A stretch of DNA of 64,000 nt from Janthinobacterium silvisoli (lineage in GTDB: Bacteria > Pseudomonadota > Gammaproteobacteria > Burkholderiales > Burkholderiaceae_D): the NCBI RefSeq assembly GCF_014200725.1, contig NZ_JACHCL010000008.1:1-64000 (forward strand). The letters run 5' to 3'. A program made the position numbers and the translations under genes. The notes beneath the pieces are model-generated. The model saw nothing but the letters and a program-made list of their open reading frames with translations. It searched no databases and had not been told where the DNA came from. Shown one piece after another: positions 55,449-63,477 of the stretch. Numbering within the stretch: position 1 is the first letter of the stretch; each line of letters begins with the position of its first letter.

Positions 55449-55754
55449 CAGTATCGCCGGGCGCATTCAAGCGCGAAGCGCGGCGCTGGCGCGTGCTTGC
55501 CTTCTGCGGCAAGGCAGGTGGGCTGGTGTTGCCGGGAATCGTACATATCATCCTTTCAAAGTAGGCAAATGGTTGGGCAACTGTTTGTCGCGCGAATATT
55601 GTATTGGCGTGCCCGCCTGGAAAGAGGACGTAGTTCCCTCGTTTGCCGCCATTTAAGGGGCATGCCGCCTGATGTCTGGAATGGTGGGAAATATGGCGCT
55701 TGCGGTCTGCTTGAACGAACTAAGATGCCTGCAGTATCGACTAAAGGAAACCAG
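55449..55754. other. Gap between cyoE-like and DUF3817 genes
   Basis: About 306 bases with no gene. It holds the 20-bp shared element at 55625-55644 and must contain the divergent promoters of both sides. I see no other repeat or strong promoter by eye. Confidence 0.5.
55625..55644 (-). repeat. 20-bp element shared with 48639-48658
   Basis: Inverted exact copy of the element before the RND operon, lying about 180 bases upstream of the cyoE-like start and 110 bases upstream of the DUF3817 start. Confidence 0.7.
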
Positions 55755-56087
55755 ATGGATTTGGCAACGACCTACCAGGAAGACCGCGCACAACTATGCA
55801 AAATGCGCTACATATCGTTATTCGAAGGGTGCACGCTGCTGCTGTTGCTCGGTATTGCCATGCCGCTCAAGCATCTGGGCGGATACCCAGGCATGGTGTC
55901 CCTCATCGGGCCGATACACGGCCTGGCCTTCCTGCTGTATTGCTGGATGCTGGTGCAGACGCTTTTTCTTGGCAGCTGGACACGTGCAGAGCGCCTGCGC
56001 ATGGCGTTGGCGCCCATCATCCCGTTCGGCGCCTTGCTCAACGAGCGGTTGCTGGCGCGCCGCCTGGCGTCGCTGGCACAGGAATAG
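55755..56087 (+). CDS. DUF3817 integral membrane protein
   Basis: A 110-residue protein. MRYISLFEGCTLLLLLGIAMPLKHLGGYP then GPIHGLAFLLYCWML is the DUF3817 pattern, with three hydrophobic helices. Function is unknown. The ATG at 55755 follows AAAGGAAA. The next gene starts five bases after its stop, so the pair is an operon; the haem-biosynthesis gene across the gap suggests a link to haem or oxidase assembly, as inference. Confidence 0.85.
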   Translation: MDLATTYQEDRAQLCKMRYISLFEGCTLLLLLGIAMPLKHLGGYPGMVSLIGPIHGLAFLLYCWMLVQTLFLGSWTRAERLRMALAPIIPFGALLNERLLARRLASLAQE

Positions 56088-56092
56088 CCGGC

Positions 56093-56503
56093 ATGGATTA
56101 TCTTTTGCTGAGAACGCTGCACATTGCGGCAGTCGCCACCTGGATCGGCGGGATGCTGGCCGTCGCAGGCATCCTGGCCTGCCGCAGCCAGCCCATGGCT
56201 CCTTTACTTGCCACCCTGCGCGCGTGGGACCGGCGAGTCACCACGCCGGCCATGCTACTGGCATGGATACTGGGACTGGTGCTGGCGTCGACCGGCGGCT
56301 GGTTTCCGCAAGCCTGGCTGATCGCCAAATTGTTTCTTGTGCTGTGCTTGTCCGGACTGCATGGCATGCTGGTGGCCCGGCTGCGCAACAGGTCGCCGAA
56401 CCTGGCGCGGCAAGCCTGGCCTGGCCGCTTCGGCTTTTTTGCAGGCATCCTCGTCGCGACAGCCATCATTACCGTGCTTGTGATTGTCAAGCCGCAAGTG
56501 TAG
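56093..56503 (+). CDS. CopD/HemJ-like four-helix membrane protein
   Basis: A 136-residue protein with four hydrophobic helices. LLRTLHIAAVATWIGGMLAVAGIL (seen in parts near 4-27) has a His in helix 1 in the position used by the CopD and HemJ families; another helix has GLHGMLVARLR. HemJ is a protoporphyrinogen oxidase in haem synthesis, and CopD a copper-handling protein. The cyoE neighbour favours a haem-related role, but this is not decisive. Confidence 0.7.
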   Translation: MDYLLLRTLHIAAVATWIGGMLAVAGILACRSQPMAPLLATLRAWDRRVTTPAMLLAWILGLVLASTGGWFPQAWLIAKLFLVLCLSGLHGMLVARLRNRSPNLARQAWPGRFGFFAGILVATAIITVLVIVKPQV

Positions 56504-56775
56504 GAAATCGATCGCTACTGAAGGGCAGCGGTGGGCCGGTGAACGCTGGCTCAAGTCCCAGTGCGGGTCGGTTTGCGGCGGCACCAGCGAGCCGAGGATC
56601 ACGCCTTTTACGGGCAGCGGCCCCAGTTGCAGGGTGCGCAAGACCCGTTGCGTGCCCTGCAAGGTCAAACGGGGCAACAATGTCATTGAGCTACCTTGGT
56701 GGCGATGGAAGTTGGCCAACAAGGTAGCGTTTTTTGCATCAGTTGTCTACTTTAAAATATTTCTTCTCAGCCACT
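56504..56775. other. Gap with a possible gene remnant
   Basis: About 272 bases. On the minus strand an ATG at about 56686 opens MTLLPRLTLQGTQRVLRTLQ and about 40 more plausible residues before running into the CopD-like gene. This could be a relic of a gene or chance; nothing else is visible. Confidence 0.3.
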
Positions 56776-58533
56776 TTACAGGCCCAGGCTATCCTGCAGT
56801 GCAGATGAATACAGGCGGTGCGGATCATACTTGTTCAGCACGGCCACGGCGCTATCCCAGTTGCTGCCGGCAGGCTGGCCTGTGCGGAAGGCGTTGGGGA
56901 CCGTCGTTTGCAAGGCGATCGGATCGGCCCAGGCCGCCTGGTTGCTGTAGCCCCAGCCTTTCGACCATTCCGGACGGACGGCCGCATCATTGCCGTTGTA
57001 ATTGGCTTCCAGCCATTGTTCCACTTCCCGGTAAAACTCGTTCGCATACGGCGTGCCGGGGAAGGTCAATATGTCGAGCCAGATAGCCACGTCCCAGTCG
57101 GCATGGTCGGGCCGTGGGCGGATTGCCGACAAGATGGGCGAGACGCCGTTCGCACCGGCCACGTCGCCCGGCTGGTCCAGGCCCGTGACGCGGATTTCCA
57201 CCGGGCCATTCATCGGATAACGCGCCAGGGCCTGATAGGCGGCCACCCGCGCGCGGTAAAAGGTGGCGAATTCATTCAAGACGCGCTGCACATTGTCGCG
57301 CCGGGTCAGCACCGCATAGCCATTGGCGGTGATGCGCAAGGTGGTCGGTTTGACGTACAGCAGCAGGTTCTTGGACCAGCCCCACAAGTCCCAGCCACCG
57401 GTGAACGTCAGGCCACCGCCAACCACCGTGAATTGCGTCTGGCCGAACAGCGGCGTCATGCCGCCCTGACCCAGGGTGGCAATCTTGTACGCCAGGTCGT
57501 TGAGGTTGGCCGGCAAGTTGTCTGAAAATGTGTAATTGAAAGGCACTGTCGTTTCGCGCGCGAAAGCCGGTTTGACCGGGGATACGCTCCATACCTTGAG
57601 CCAGGGATGGTCGGTAAATGGAAACCAGATCGCTTCCGCCCGGCCCGCACTGTCGAGGAAACTGGAAAATGTACGGCCACCCGATCCCTTGGGCGCGAAC
57701 ATCTCGGTGTAGGGGATATTGGTCCAGCTCTGGCAACGCAGGCGCTGGTTGGGCGACACTTGCAAGGTCGCCTCGACGATCAGGGCGCGGCCCACATGGG
57801 CCAGCAGGGCGCCGGTTTCCGGGTCGCTGCGCAGAAAGGTTTTCAGGATGTAGGCGCGGCTGACCGTGTCATACACCACGGCCTTGAGCGACAGCACCAG
57901 GTTGGACAGCGAACCATAGGTGGCGCCCAGCGGCCGCTGTTCATTCTTGGCAGGCACGGCCGTGCCGTGACCATTGATGGCCAGCACGCCGCCCAGGGTC
58001 AGGTCACCGGGCGCCGGCGTCGCCGTCAAACCCAGTCCCGCGTTTTCCAGCGCCGTCAGCAACGCTTCCATGCTGATGCCGGCCTGCGCCGTCACTTGCG
58101 GCACAGGCCCGGAGGTATCGATGCTGGCGGCAGTTAAATGCGTGGTGGTGTCGAGCAAGATCACGCTGGGGCAAACGGCGCCGGCCGGCACGGTCAGGGG
58201 CGACCAGTTATGCATCATGCCGCGCGGGCGCACCTTGTAGCCATTGTCCCTGGCCCAGTTGACCACCTTCACCACTTGCTGTGCATCGGTGGGTGCGCAT
58301 GTCCAGACTTCATCGACCTTGATATCGCCAGCCCAGTTCTGGAAGGTTTGTTTATACAGGGGGATATCGAGCGGGAAATTGCCGGGCGTAGCGCAATTGG
58401 CGGCCTGGGCGGCGCTGATGCGCGCCAGCGGCAGCCAGCCGGCAAGGGCGCCGGCGGCGGTGAATTTTGCTGTCTTTTTCAGGAAATTGCGACGCCGGGA
58501 AACTGATTTCTGCTGATCGTCTCTTGCATTCAT
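56776..58533 (-). CDS. Secreted VAO-type flavoprotein, cholesterol oxidase-like
   Basis: A 585-residue exported FAD enzyme. A twin-arginine signal, SRRRNFLKK near 11-19, is followed by a hydrophobic stretch ending near AQAA. The PCMH-type FAD-binding domain has RPRGMMHNWSPLTV near 92-105, where the His matches the covalent-FAD His of the type II cholesterol oxidases. The C-terminal half matches the cholesterol-oxidase substrate-binding domain in length and style. It would oxidise a sterol or related alcohol with oxygen outside the cytoplasm. True substrate uncertain. Start at the ATG at 58533 (MNARDDQQ). Confidence 0.85.
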   Translation of the reverse strand: MNARDDQQKSVSRRRNFLKKTAKFTAAGALAGWLPLARISAAQAANCATPGNFPLDIPLYKQTFQNWAGDIKVDEVWTCAPTDAQQVVKVVNWARDNGYKVRPRGMMHNWSPLTVPAGAVCPSVILLDTTTHLTAASIDTSGPVPQVTAQAGISMEALLTALENAGLGLTATPAPGDLTLGGVLAINGHGTAVPAKNEQRPLGATYGSLSNLVLSLKAVVYDTVSRAYILKTFLRSDPETGALLAHVGRALIVEATLQVSPNQRLRCQSWTNIPYTEMFAPKGSGGRTFSSFLDSAGRAEAIWFPFTDHPWLKVWSVSPVKPAFARETTVPFNYTFSDNLPANLNDLAYKIATLGQGGMTPLFGQTQFTVVGGGLTFTGGWDLWGWSKNLLLYVKPTTLRITANGYAVLTRRDNVQRVLNEFATFYRARVAAYQALARYPMNGPVEIRVTGLDQPGDVAGANGVSPILSAIRPRPDHADWDVAIWLDILTFPGTPYANEFYREVEQWLEANYNGNDAAVRPEWSKGWGYSNQAAWADPIALQTTVPNAFRTGQPAGSNWDSAVAVLNKYDPHRLYSSALQDSLGL

Positions 58534-58570
58534 TGCGACATCCTCCAGTGTGGTGTGCGTCGATGGTAGT

Positions 58571-58605
58571 GGCCTCAACCCCGCATATTCAGCGGGTTTG
58601 AGGCC
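58571..58605. terminator. Strong hairpin between zntA-like and flavoprotein genes
   Basis: Arms at 58571-58584 and 58592-58605 pair over 14 bases with one mismatch; the loop is ATATTCA. It lies in the leader region of the flavoprotein gene and downstream of the P-type ATPase gene. No U-tract follows, so it may terminate by other means, protect mRNA, or act as a 5' stem. Confidence 0.5.
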
Positions 58606-58656
58606 GTATGTACCATAACGAACATAGAAGATTATTGCAAAAAATGATAATTATTT

Positions 58657-58680
58657 ATGTCAATTGTGAATAATTGACAT
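58657..58680. promoter_or_regulatory. 24-bp palindrome, possible operator
   Basis: ATGTCAATT at 58657-58665 and AATTGACAT at 58672-58680 are perfect nine-base arms with a six-base spacer. The AT-rich context argues for a protein-binding site ahead of the flavoprotein gene. The ligand is unknown. Confidence 0.55.
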
Positions 58681-58709
58681 CATTGGTGAGAATATCCACG
58701 GTTGCGCTA

Positions 58710-60932
58710 TCAGGCATTTTTGGTTCGTAGCAAACGCAAGCCGTTGGCCACCACCAGCAGGCTGGCGCCCACATCGGCAAACACAGCCATCCACAAGGTC
58801 GCCATGCCGGCCAGCGCCAAGCCAAAGAAGACCGCCTTGATACCGATCGCAAAGCTGATGTTTTGCACCAGGATGCTGCGCGTGCGCTGGCTCAGGCTGA
58901 TAAATTCGGGCAGCTTGCCCAGCTCATCATCCATCAGGGCCACGTCGGCCGTTTCGATGGCCGTGTCGCTGCCGGCCGCGCCCATGGCGAAACCGATGTC
59001 GGCCTGTGCCAGGGCAGGCGCATCGTTGACGCCGTCGCCCAGCATGGCGACCACACCAAACTGTTGTTGCAAAGCCTTGATTTCATCGAGCTTGTTTTCC
59101 GGCAGCAACTCTGCCTTGACCAGGCTGACACCAACTTCAGCACCGATACGCTGCGCCGTGAGCAAGTTGTCCCCGGTCAGCATCACGGTGGTGACGCCCA
59201 GCGCATTCAGACGCGTTATGGCCGCTTTTGCCGTCGGACGCAACACATCGGCCACGGCAATCACCCCCAGCGCCTGATCGTTGGTCGCCAGCACCATGGC
59301 CGTATAGGCTTGTTCTTCCAGCCGGGCCAGGATGGCTTGCAGTTCCGGGTTCAAGACATTTAACTCTGTCATCAAACGCGCATTGCCCAGGTAATAGGTC
59401 TGGCCATCGATATCGCCTTGCACACCGCGGCCATGCAGGGCGGTAAATTGGCTCACAGGCAAGTGGCTGGCTGCGGGCGGGCCTGCCTTGACGATGGCGG
59501 CGGCCAGTGGGTGGGCCGAGTTGGCGTCCAGGCTGGCGGCCAGCAGCAAGATGTTCTCGCGGCTGCTGCCTTCAAAAGCCACGACTTCCGTGACGGCGGG
59601 CTTGCCCATGGTCAGGGTGCCTGTCTTGTCGACGGCGATGGCTTTCAAGCGGTAGCCGGTTTCCAGGAATTGCCCGCCTTTCACCAGAATGCCGCGCCGG
59701 GCCGCCGCCGTCAAACCGCTGACGACCGTCACGGGTGTGGAAATGACCAGGGCGCAAGGGCAGGCAATCACCAGCATCACCAGCGCCTTGTAGACCCAGG
59801 CCATGAAAGGCGCGCCCGTCAGCAGCGGCGGCAGCACCGCCACCAGGATGGCGAACACAACCACGGCCGGCGTGTAATAGCGGGCGAAACTGTCGACGAA
59901 ACGCTGGGTGGGCGCCTGTTTGCCCTGGGTTTCTTCGATTACCTTGACGATTTTCGCCAGGGTGGAGTTGCCGCTATTGGCCGTGACGGTGATGTCGAGT
60001 ACACCGCGTTCATTGATGGTGCCGGCATATACGACGTCGCCCGTGGCCTTGTCCACTGGCATGCTTTCACCGGTGATCGGCGCCTGGTTGACGGACGACG
60101 CACCATTTTTCACTATTCCATCTAGGGCAATGCGCTCGCCCGGTTTGACGCGCAGGGTAGCGCCCACGGCCACGGTGGCCACGGGCACTTGCTGCCAGCT
60201 ACCCTTGCCATCTTCCACGGTGGCCACGTCTGGCGCCAGTTGCAGCAAGCTTTGCACGGCGTTGCGGGCGCGGTTCAGCGACAGGCCCTCGATCAGCTCG
60301 GCAATGGCAAACAGGAAAATCACCATCGCCGCTTCCGGCCATTGGCCGATGGCGATAGCGCCAATCACGGCCAGGGACATCAGGAAGTTGATGTTCAAGG
60401 TAAAGCTTTTCAGCGCGATCCAGCCTTTTTTCAGGGTCGGCCAGCCACCGGTGGCGATCGACAGCAGTGCCAGCGCGATAACGGTAGGGGAATGGTCGTT
60501 TTGCGTGCTCCATGCCAATGCCTCGGCACCGGCGGCAGCCAGGCCGGACACGACAAGCAAACCTTTTTGCATACCGGACAGGCCGCCTTGCGGCGCGGCG
60601 CGCGTTTCGCCTTCCTGCATGGGAACAGCCTGCATGCCGATGCTATGCAGCGCAGACTCGACGGTAGCTAACGTCGGCAAGGTGTGATGCACGTCCAGCA
60701 CGCGGTTCATCAGGTTGAAATCGAGGCCCACCACGCCCGCCATGCCGGACAGCTTGTTGCGGATCAGCCGTTCTTCCGTAGGGCAATCCATATTGTCGAT
60801 ACGGTACTTGGCCATTTGCGCGCCAGCGATGGGCTTAGCAGGCAAGACCGGAGCGGTGTCGAGCTTTACCGGCGCCGCATGGGCGTGTTTATGGGAGCAG
60901 CAGCTATCGTGGGAGTGAGTATCATGCGGCAT
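58710..60932 (-). CDS. cadA: Cd/Zn/Pb-translocating P-type ATPase
   Basis: A 740-residue P1B ATPase. The N-terminus is His/Cys-rich (THSHDSCCSHKHAHA). An HMA domain has YRIDNMDCPTEERLIRNKL near 42-60, with DCPTE replacing the usual GMxCxxC. The transport site CPC lies in VIACPCALVIS, the phosphorylation motif is DKTGTLTMG, and the hinge is MLGDGVNDAPALA. It exports Zn, Cd or Pb. Start chosen at the ATG at 60932 because AAGGA lies eight bases upstream; 60947 is an alternative. Divergent from the MerR-type regulator and sharing its operator. Confidence 0.93.
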   Translation of the reverse strand: MPHDTHSHDSCCSHKHAHAAPVKLDTAPVLPAKPIAGAQMAKYRIDNMDCPTEERLIRNKLSGMAGVVGLDFNLMNRVLDVHHTLPTLATVESALHSIGMQAVPMQEGETRAAPQGGLSGMQKGLLVVSGLAAAGAEALAWSTQNDHSPTVIALALLSIATGGWPTLKKGWIALKSFTLNINFLMSLAVIGAIAIGQWPEAAMVIFLFAIAELIEGLSLNRARNAVQSLLQLAPDVATVEDGKGSWQQVPVATVAVGATLRVKPGERIALDGIVKNGASSVNQAPITGESMPVDKATGDVVYAGTINERGVLDITVTANSGNSTLAKIVKVIEETQGKQAPTQRFVDSFARYYTPAVVVFAILVAVLPPLLTGAPFMAWVYKALVMLVIACPCALVISTPVTVVSGLTAAARRGILVKGGQFLETGYRLKAIAVDKTGTLTMGKPAVTEVVAFEGSSRENILLLAASLDANSAHPLAAAIVKAGPPAASHLPVSQFTALHGRGVQGDIDGQTYYLGNARLMTELNVLNPELQAILARLEEQAYTAMVLATNDQALGVIAVADVLRPTAKAAITRLNALGVTTVMLTGDNLLTAQRIGAEVGVSLVKAELLPENKLDEIKALQQQFGVVAMLGDGVNDAPALAQADIGFAMGAAGSDTAIETADVALMDDELGKLPEFISLSQRTRSILVQNISFAIGIKAVFFGLALAGMATLWMAVFADVGASLLVVANGLRLLRTKNA

Positions 60933-60965
60933 CGCATCGTCCTTCATGGATTCGTGTATGCTTCC

Positions 60966-60996
60966 ATTAGAAACCCTGTAGTGGCTACAGGGTCAA
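60966..60996 (-). promoter_or_regulatory. MerR-type metal-responsive promoter
   Basis: On the minus strand the -35 is TTGACC (60991-60996) and the -10 is TCTAAT (60966-60971), with a 19-base spacer, the hallmark of MerR-activated promoters. The spacer carries perfect arms ACCCTGTAG (60973-60981) and CTACAGGGT (60985-60993), separated by TGG, which match known PbrR/CadR sites. Metal binding by the regulator would untwist it and switch on the ATPase gene. Confidence 0.9.
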
Positions 60997-61033
60997 GCAG
61001 AATTTGTACGAAAATATGAAAGAGGGAAACGTC

Positions 61034-61477
61034 ATGCGTATCGGAGAACTGGCCAAGCGCACAGATTGCGATGTGGAAACTGTGCGTTACTATGAAAAAG
61101 CAGGCTTGCTGCAAGAGCCCAGCCGCAACAGCGCCGGCTACCGAGAGTATCAGGACGAGCATCAGGAACGGCTGCAATTCATCCGCCATTGCCGCTCCCT
61201 GCAGATCGGCTTGACCGATATCCGCGCCTTGTTGGAATTTAAGAATAATCCGGCTGAAGGTTGCCAGAGCGTCAATGAACTACTCGATCACCATATCGAG
61301 CGCATCGCTGAACAAATGGCGAACTTGCAGACGTTGCAACAGCAACTGGTGACCCTGCGCCACCAGTGCGACAAACCGCAGCCGTCGCAAGACTGCGCGA
61401 TTTTGCAGAATTTATCGGAAGCGGCCAGCGGGCATGATTGTGCCTGCCATACGGAATCTGTCGATATAAGGCACTAA
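61034..61477 (+). CDS. cadR: MerR-family regulator, CadR/PbrR type
   Basis: A 147-residue regulator. The N-terminal HTH (MRIGELAKRTDCDVETVRYYEKAGL in parts) is followed by a coiled coil. Metal-binding cysteines are visible in PAEGCQS (near 79), HQCDKP and QDCAIL, with an extra DCAC-H cluster at the C-terminus, as in CadR and PbrR. The ATG at 61034 has a GAGGG site. It senses Cd(II), Pb(II) or Zn(II) and activates the divergent ATPase gene. Confidence 0.93.
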   Translation: MRIGELAKRTDCDVETVRYYEKAGLLQEPSRNSAGYREYQDEHQERLQFIRHCRSLQIGLTDIRALLEFKNNPAEGCQSVNELLDHHIERIAEQMANLQTLQQQLVTLRHQCDKPQPSQDCAILQNLSEAASGHDCACHTESVDIRH

Positions 61478-61512
61478 GCAGGCACTAAGCAGGAACTAAG
61501 CATAATAGCAAC

Positions 61513-61554
61513 AACGCCTCACAAAACCGTCGCGCAGCATGTTTGGTGAGGCGT
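61513..61554. terminator. Bidirectional hairpin with a repeat-family end
   Basis: ACGCCTCACAAAAC (61514-61527) pairs with GTTTGGTGAGGCGT (61541-61554) with one mismatch. It lies between convergent genes and probably terminates both. The left part, from 61513, matches the left end of the 138-bp repeat at 7880 at 20 of 22 positions. Confidence 0.6.
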
Positions 61555-61560
61555 CCTCCA

Positions 61561-61941
61561 TCAGGTGCATTGGGGAAGTGTCCAGCCCTCGTAGCCCATA
61601 TCGGTCGGGTAAATCGCCCGCTGATTGCCCCAGCGGGCGTAGTCCTGGATGCCGTCTTCGTGCATGTCCAGCACCCATTCCGTGCTTTCCAGCAAGTTAC
61701 CTGCCTTGTCATACACGCGGAAGAAGGATGCCGTACTGAGGGCGCGTACGATGTTGCTCGGCAAGCCGTTGCCGTAGTGCGGGATATAGGTCTTGATCAC
61801 GCAATTGCCGTTCTCGCTCCATTGTTGGGCGTATACAGTCGCGTTGCGCGCCGCACTCAGCTTGATGAACACCCAGCCGGTCAGCATGATGGTGAGCAGG
61901 ATGGCGGCGGCGATCAGGCCGGTCTTCTTGAGTAGCTGCAT
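61561..61941 (-). CDS. Small membrane-anchored hypothetical protein
   Basis: A 126-residue protein. One N-terminal helix (TGLIAAAILLTIMLTGWVFI) anchors a periplasmic domain with two cysteines (NGNCVIKTYIP and TLPQCT) that may form a disulfide. The protein ends in EGWTLPQCT. The ATG at 61941 (MQLLKKTGL) gives a normal signal anchor; upstream frame is not needed. Function unknown. Confidence 0.72.
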   Translation of the reverse strand: MQLLKKTGLIAAAILLTIMLTGWVFIKLSAARNATVYAQQWSENGNCVIKTYIPHYGNGLPSNIVRALSTASFFRVYDKAGNLLESTEWVLDMHEDGIQDYARWGNQRAIYPTDMGYEGWTLPQCT

Positions 61942-62053
61942 GAGGTCACTGCGTCGCTGAAAACAAAGGTGCCGCATTGTATGCCAAGTGTGGAAATACT
62001 TGCCGTACGGCACGAACCGCAGGTATTTGGCCGTATTTCCACGCTTACTTTAT

Positions 62054-62614
62054 CTATTTTGCTAAAGTCTCGTGCAAGGTATTCGCCATGTCCAGATGAT
62101 GCTGCAACGCAGGTAGCGTCTTGGCAGCAAAAGCTTTAATGTCCGGGTCCGTTGCCTTCTGGCTTGCATCGGTGAACAGTTTCACGGCGTCTTTATGGGC
62201 CGCTACGCCGATCTTGGCCACATATTCCTGGTCAAACTGTTTGCCAGCAAGCGTATTGAGCTTGGTTAGTTCAGACTTGTGCCGGGCGCCGGGCTGGTCG
62301 CTGACGTCGATCTGTTTGCTGCTGGCCAGCTGTTTCAATTCGTCGGCCACCTTGCTGTGGTCAGTGACCATGGCGTCGGCAAATTGTTTGACGTCTGCAT
62401 TGGCGCTTTTACCTTGGGCAATTTTACTCGCGGCAATTTCCGTGCTGCCCGCGTCGGCCGCCTTGCTGAGGAAGGTACGGTCATAGGCGCCAGGCGCGGC
62501 AGCGGCGATGCTGTTGATGGCCATGCCGCTAAGCAGGGCCACGGCAGCGCCGAGAGCCACGTTTTTCAGGGAAAGGGCGCGGGTACTGTTAGTGCTGGTG
62601 GTGATAATAGCCAT
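62054..62614 (-). CDS. DUF4142 exported protein
   Basis: A 186-residue protein. A signal peptide of about 40 residues (ALGAAVALLSGMAINSIAAA) is followed by a four-helix-type DUF4142 domain: FLSKAADAGSTEIAASKIA, KQFADAMVTDHSKVADELK, FDQEYVAKIGVAAHKDAVKL and LPALQHHLDMA. The fold resembles ferritin-like bundles. Such proteins occur in stress- or envelope-related contexts; role unknown. Good AAAGGA site before the ATG. Confidence 0.88.
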   Translation of the reverse strand: MAIITTSTNSTRALSLKNVALGAAVALLSGMAINSIAAAAPGAYDRTFLSKAADAGSTEIAASKIAQGKSANADVKQFADAMVTDHSKVADELKQLASSKQIDVSDQPGARHKSELTKLNTLAGKQFDQEYVAKIGVAAHKDAVKLFTDASQKATDPDIKAFAAKTLPALQHHLDMANTLHETLAK

Positions 62615-62713
62615 GGGAAATCCTTTCTGAGTGGTTTTTTCTACAAGCTGATAACAATGTTAAGCCAGCAGCTTGCGCACACCCATAGGAGACCTTCGAC
62701 CATACACGTAGGA

Positions 62714-63427
62714 CTAGTCTTGTTCGCTAGCGCACAATTGAACCTGCTTGAGCGCCAGCAAGGCGCAGATACCCGCATCCTGGCGCCAGTTCGGTAGGCC
62801 GATGTCCAGCCATTCCTTGGTCGCTTCCAGATGTGAAGGTTCGGACGCATTATGTTCGAGTTCGTCGAGCACGGTTTCGCGGTCGATATACAGGCTGTCC
62901 AGCCAGGCATCGAAAGAAGGCGCCAGTGTGATAAAGCCGTGGGCGCGCCGCCCTGTCCAGTCCGGCAACTCTTGCACATAGGCCAGCACGCGGCCGCCGC
63001 CCTCGGGCGTCAAGTCCAGGTAAACCATGGAATTACCGCCATCGCGGGCAAACGGCAGGATTTTTACCGGCATGGCCGTTTGCTGGCGCGCTGCGCGAAT
63101 TTCGCCCACGAAAGTTTCATCGCAAAAATCGCCTTCATCGGCATTGAAAAAAGTATTGAAAGCCATGTGTTCCACACCGCCCTGGCCATCGGGCACATCG
63201 CAGGTGTAATCGATATACGCGCCATTGGCCACTTGCAAAAACGCCAGGAAGGCGGGTGGCAACGGTGCTTCCAGCAAGCTTTCGATGGCCGCAATCTGTT
63301 GCGCAGTCGGCGCGGCTTGCGCTTCGGCGATTGCCAGGTGGCGGTATGCGGTGTAATAGCGATAGACGGCGTGGCTGACGGTATTCTTGACGATGTTGTT
63401 GACGATATTATTAAATGAGTTGCTCAT
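62714..63427 (-). CDS. SMI1/KNR4 family protein
   Basis: A 237-residue soluble protein. The SMI1/KNR4 fold is indicated by IAAIESLLEAPLPPAFLAFL then VANGAYIDY, and later MVYLDLTPEGGGRVLAYVQE and FDAWLDSLYIDRE. The family includes immunity proteins of contact-dependent and polymorphic toxins. No toxin gene is visible nearby, so an immunity role is not supported here. The C-terminal 45 residues are helical and extend beyond the fold. Confidence 0.82.
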   Translation of the reverse strand: MSNSFNNIVNNIVKNTVSHAVYRYYTAYRHLAIAEAQAAPTAQQIAAIESLLEAPLPPAFLAFLQVANGAYIDYTCDVPDGQGGVEHMAFNTFFNADEGDFCDETFVGEIRAARQQTAMPVKILPFARDGGNSMVYLDLTPEGGGRVLAYVQELPDWTGRRAHGFITLAPSFDAWLDSLYIDRETVLDELEHNASEPSHLEATKEWLDIGLPNWRQDAGICALLALKQVQLCASEQD

Positions 63428-63477
63428 TGATTATCTTTATGGGCTGGCCGCCAGCATGGCGCGCTTGTTTTCTGCAG

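Noticed and set aside
62714..63427. SMI1/KNR4 protein as a toxin immunity gene
   Set aside because: No toxin, Rhs or CDI gene is adjacent, so the fold alone does not support that role.
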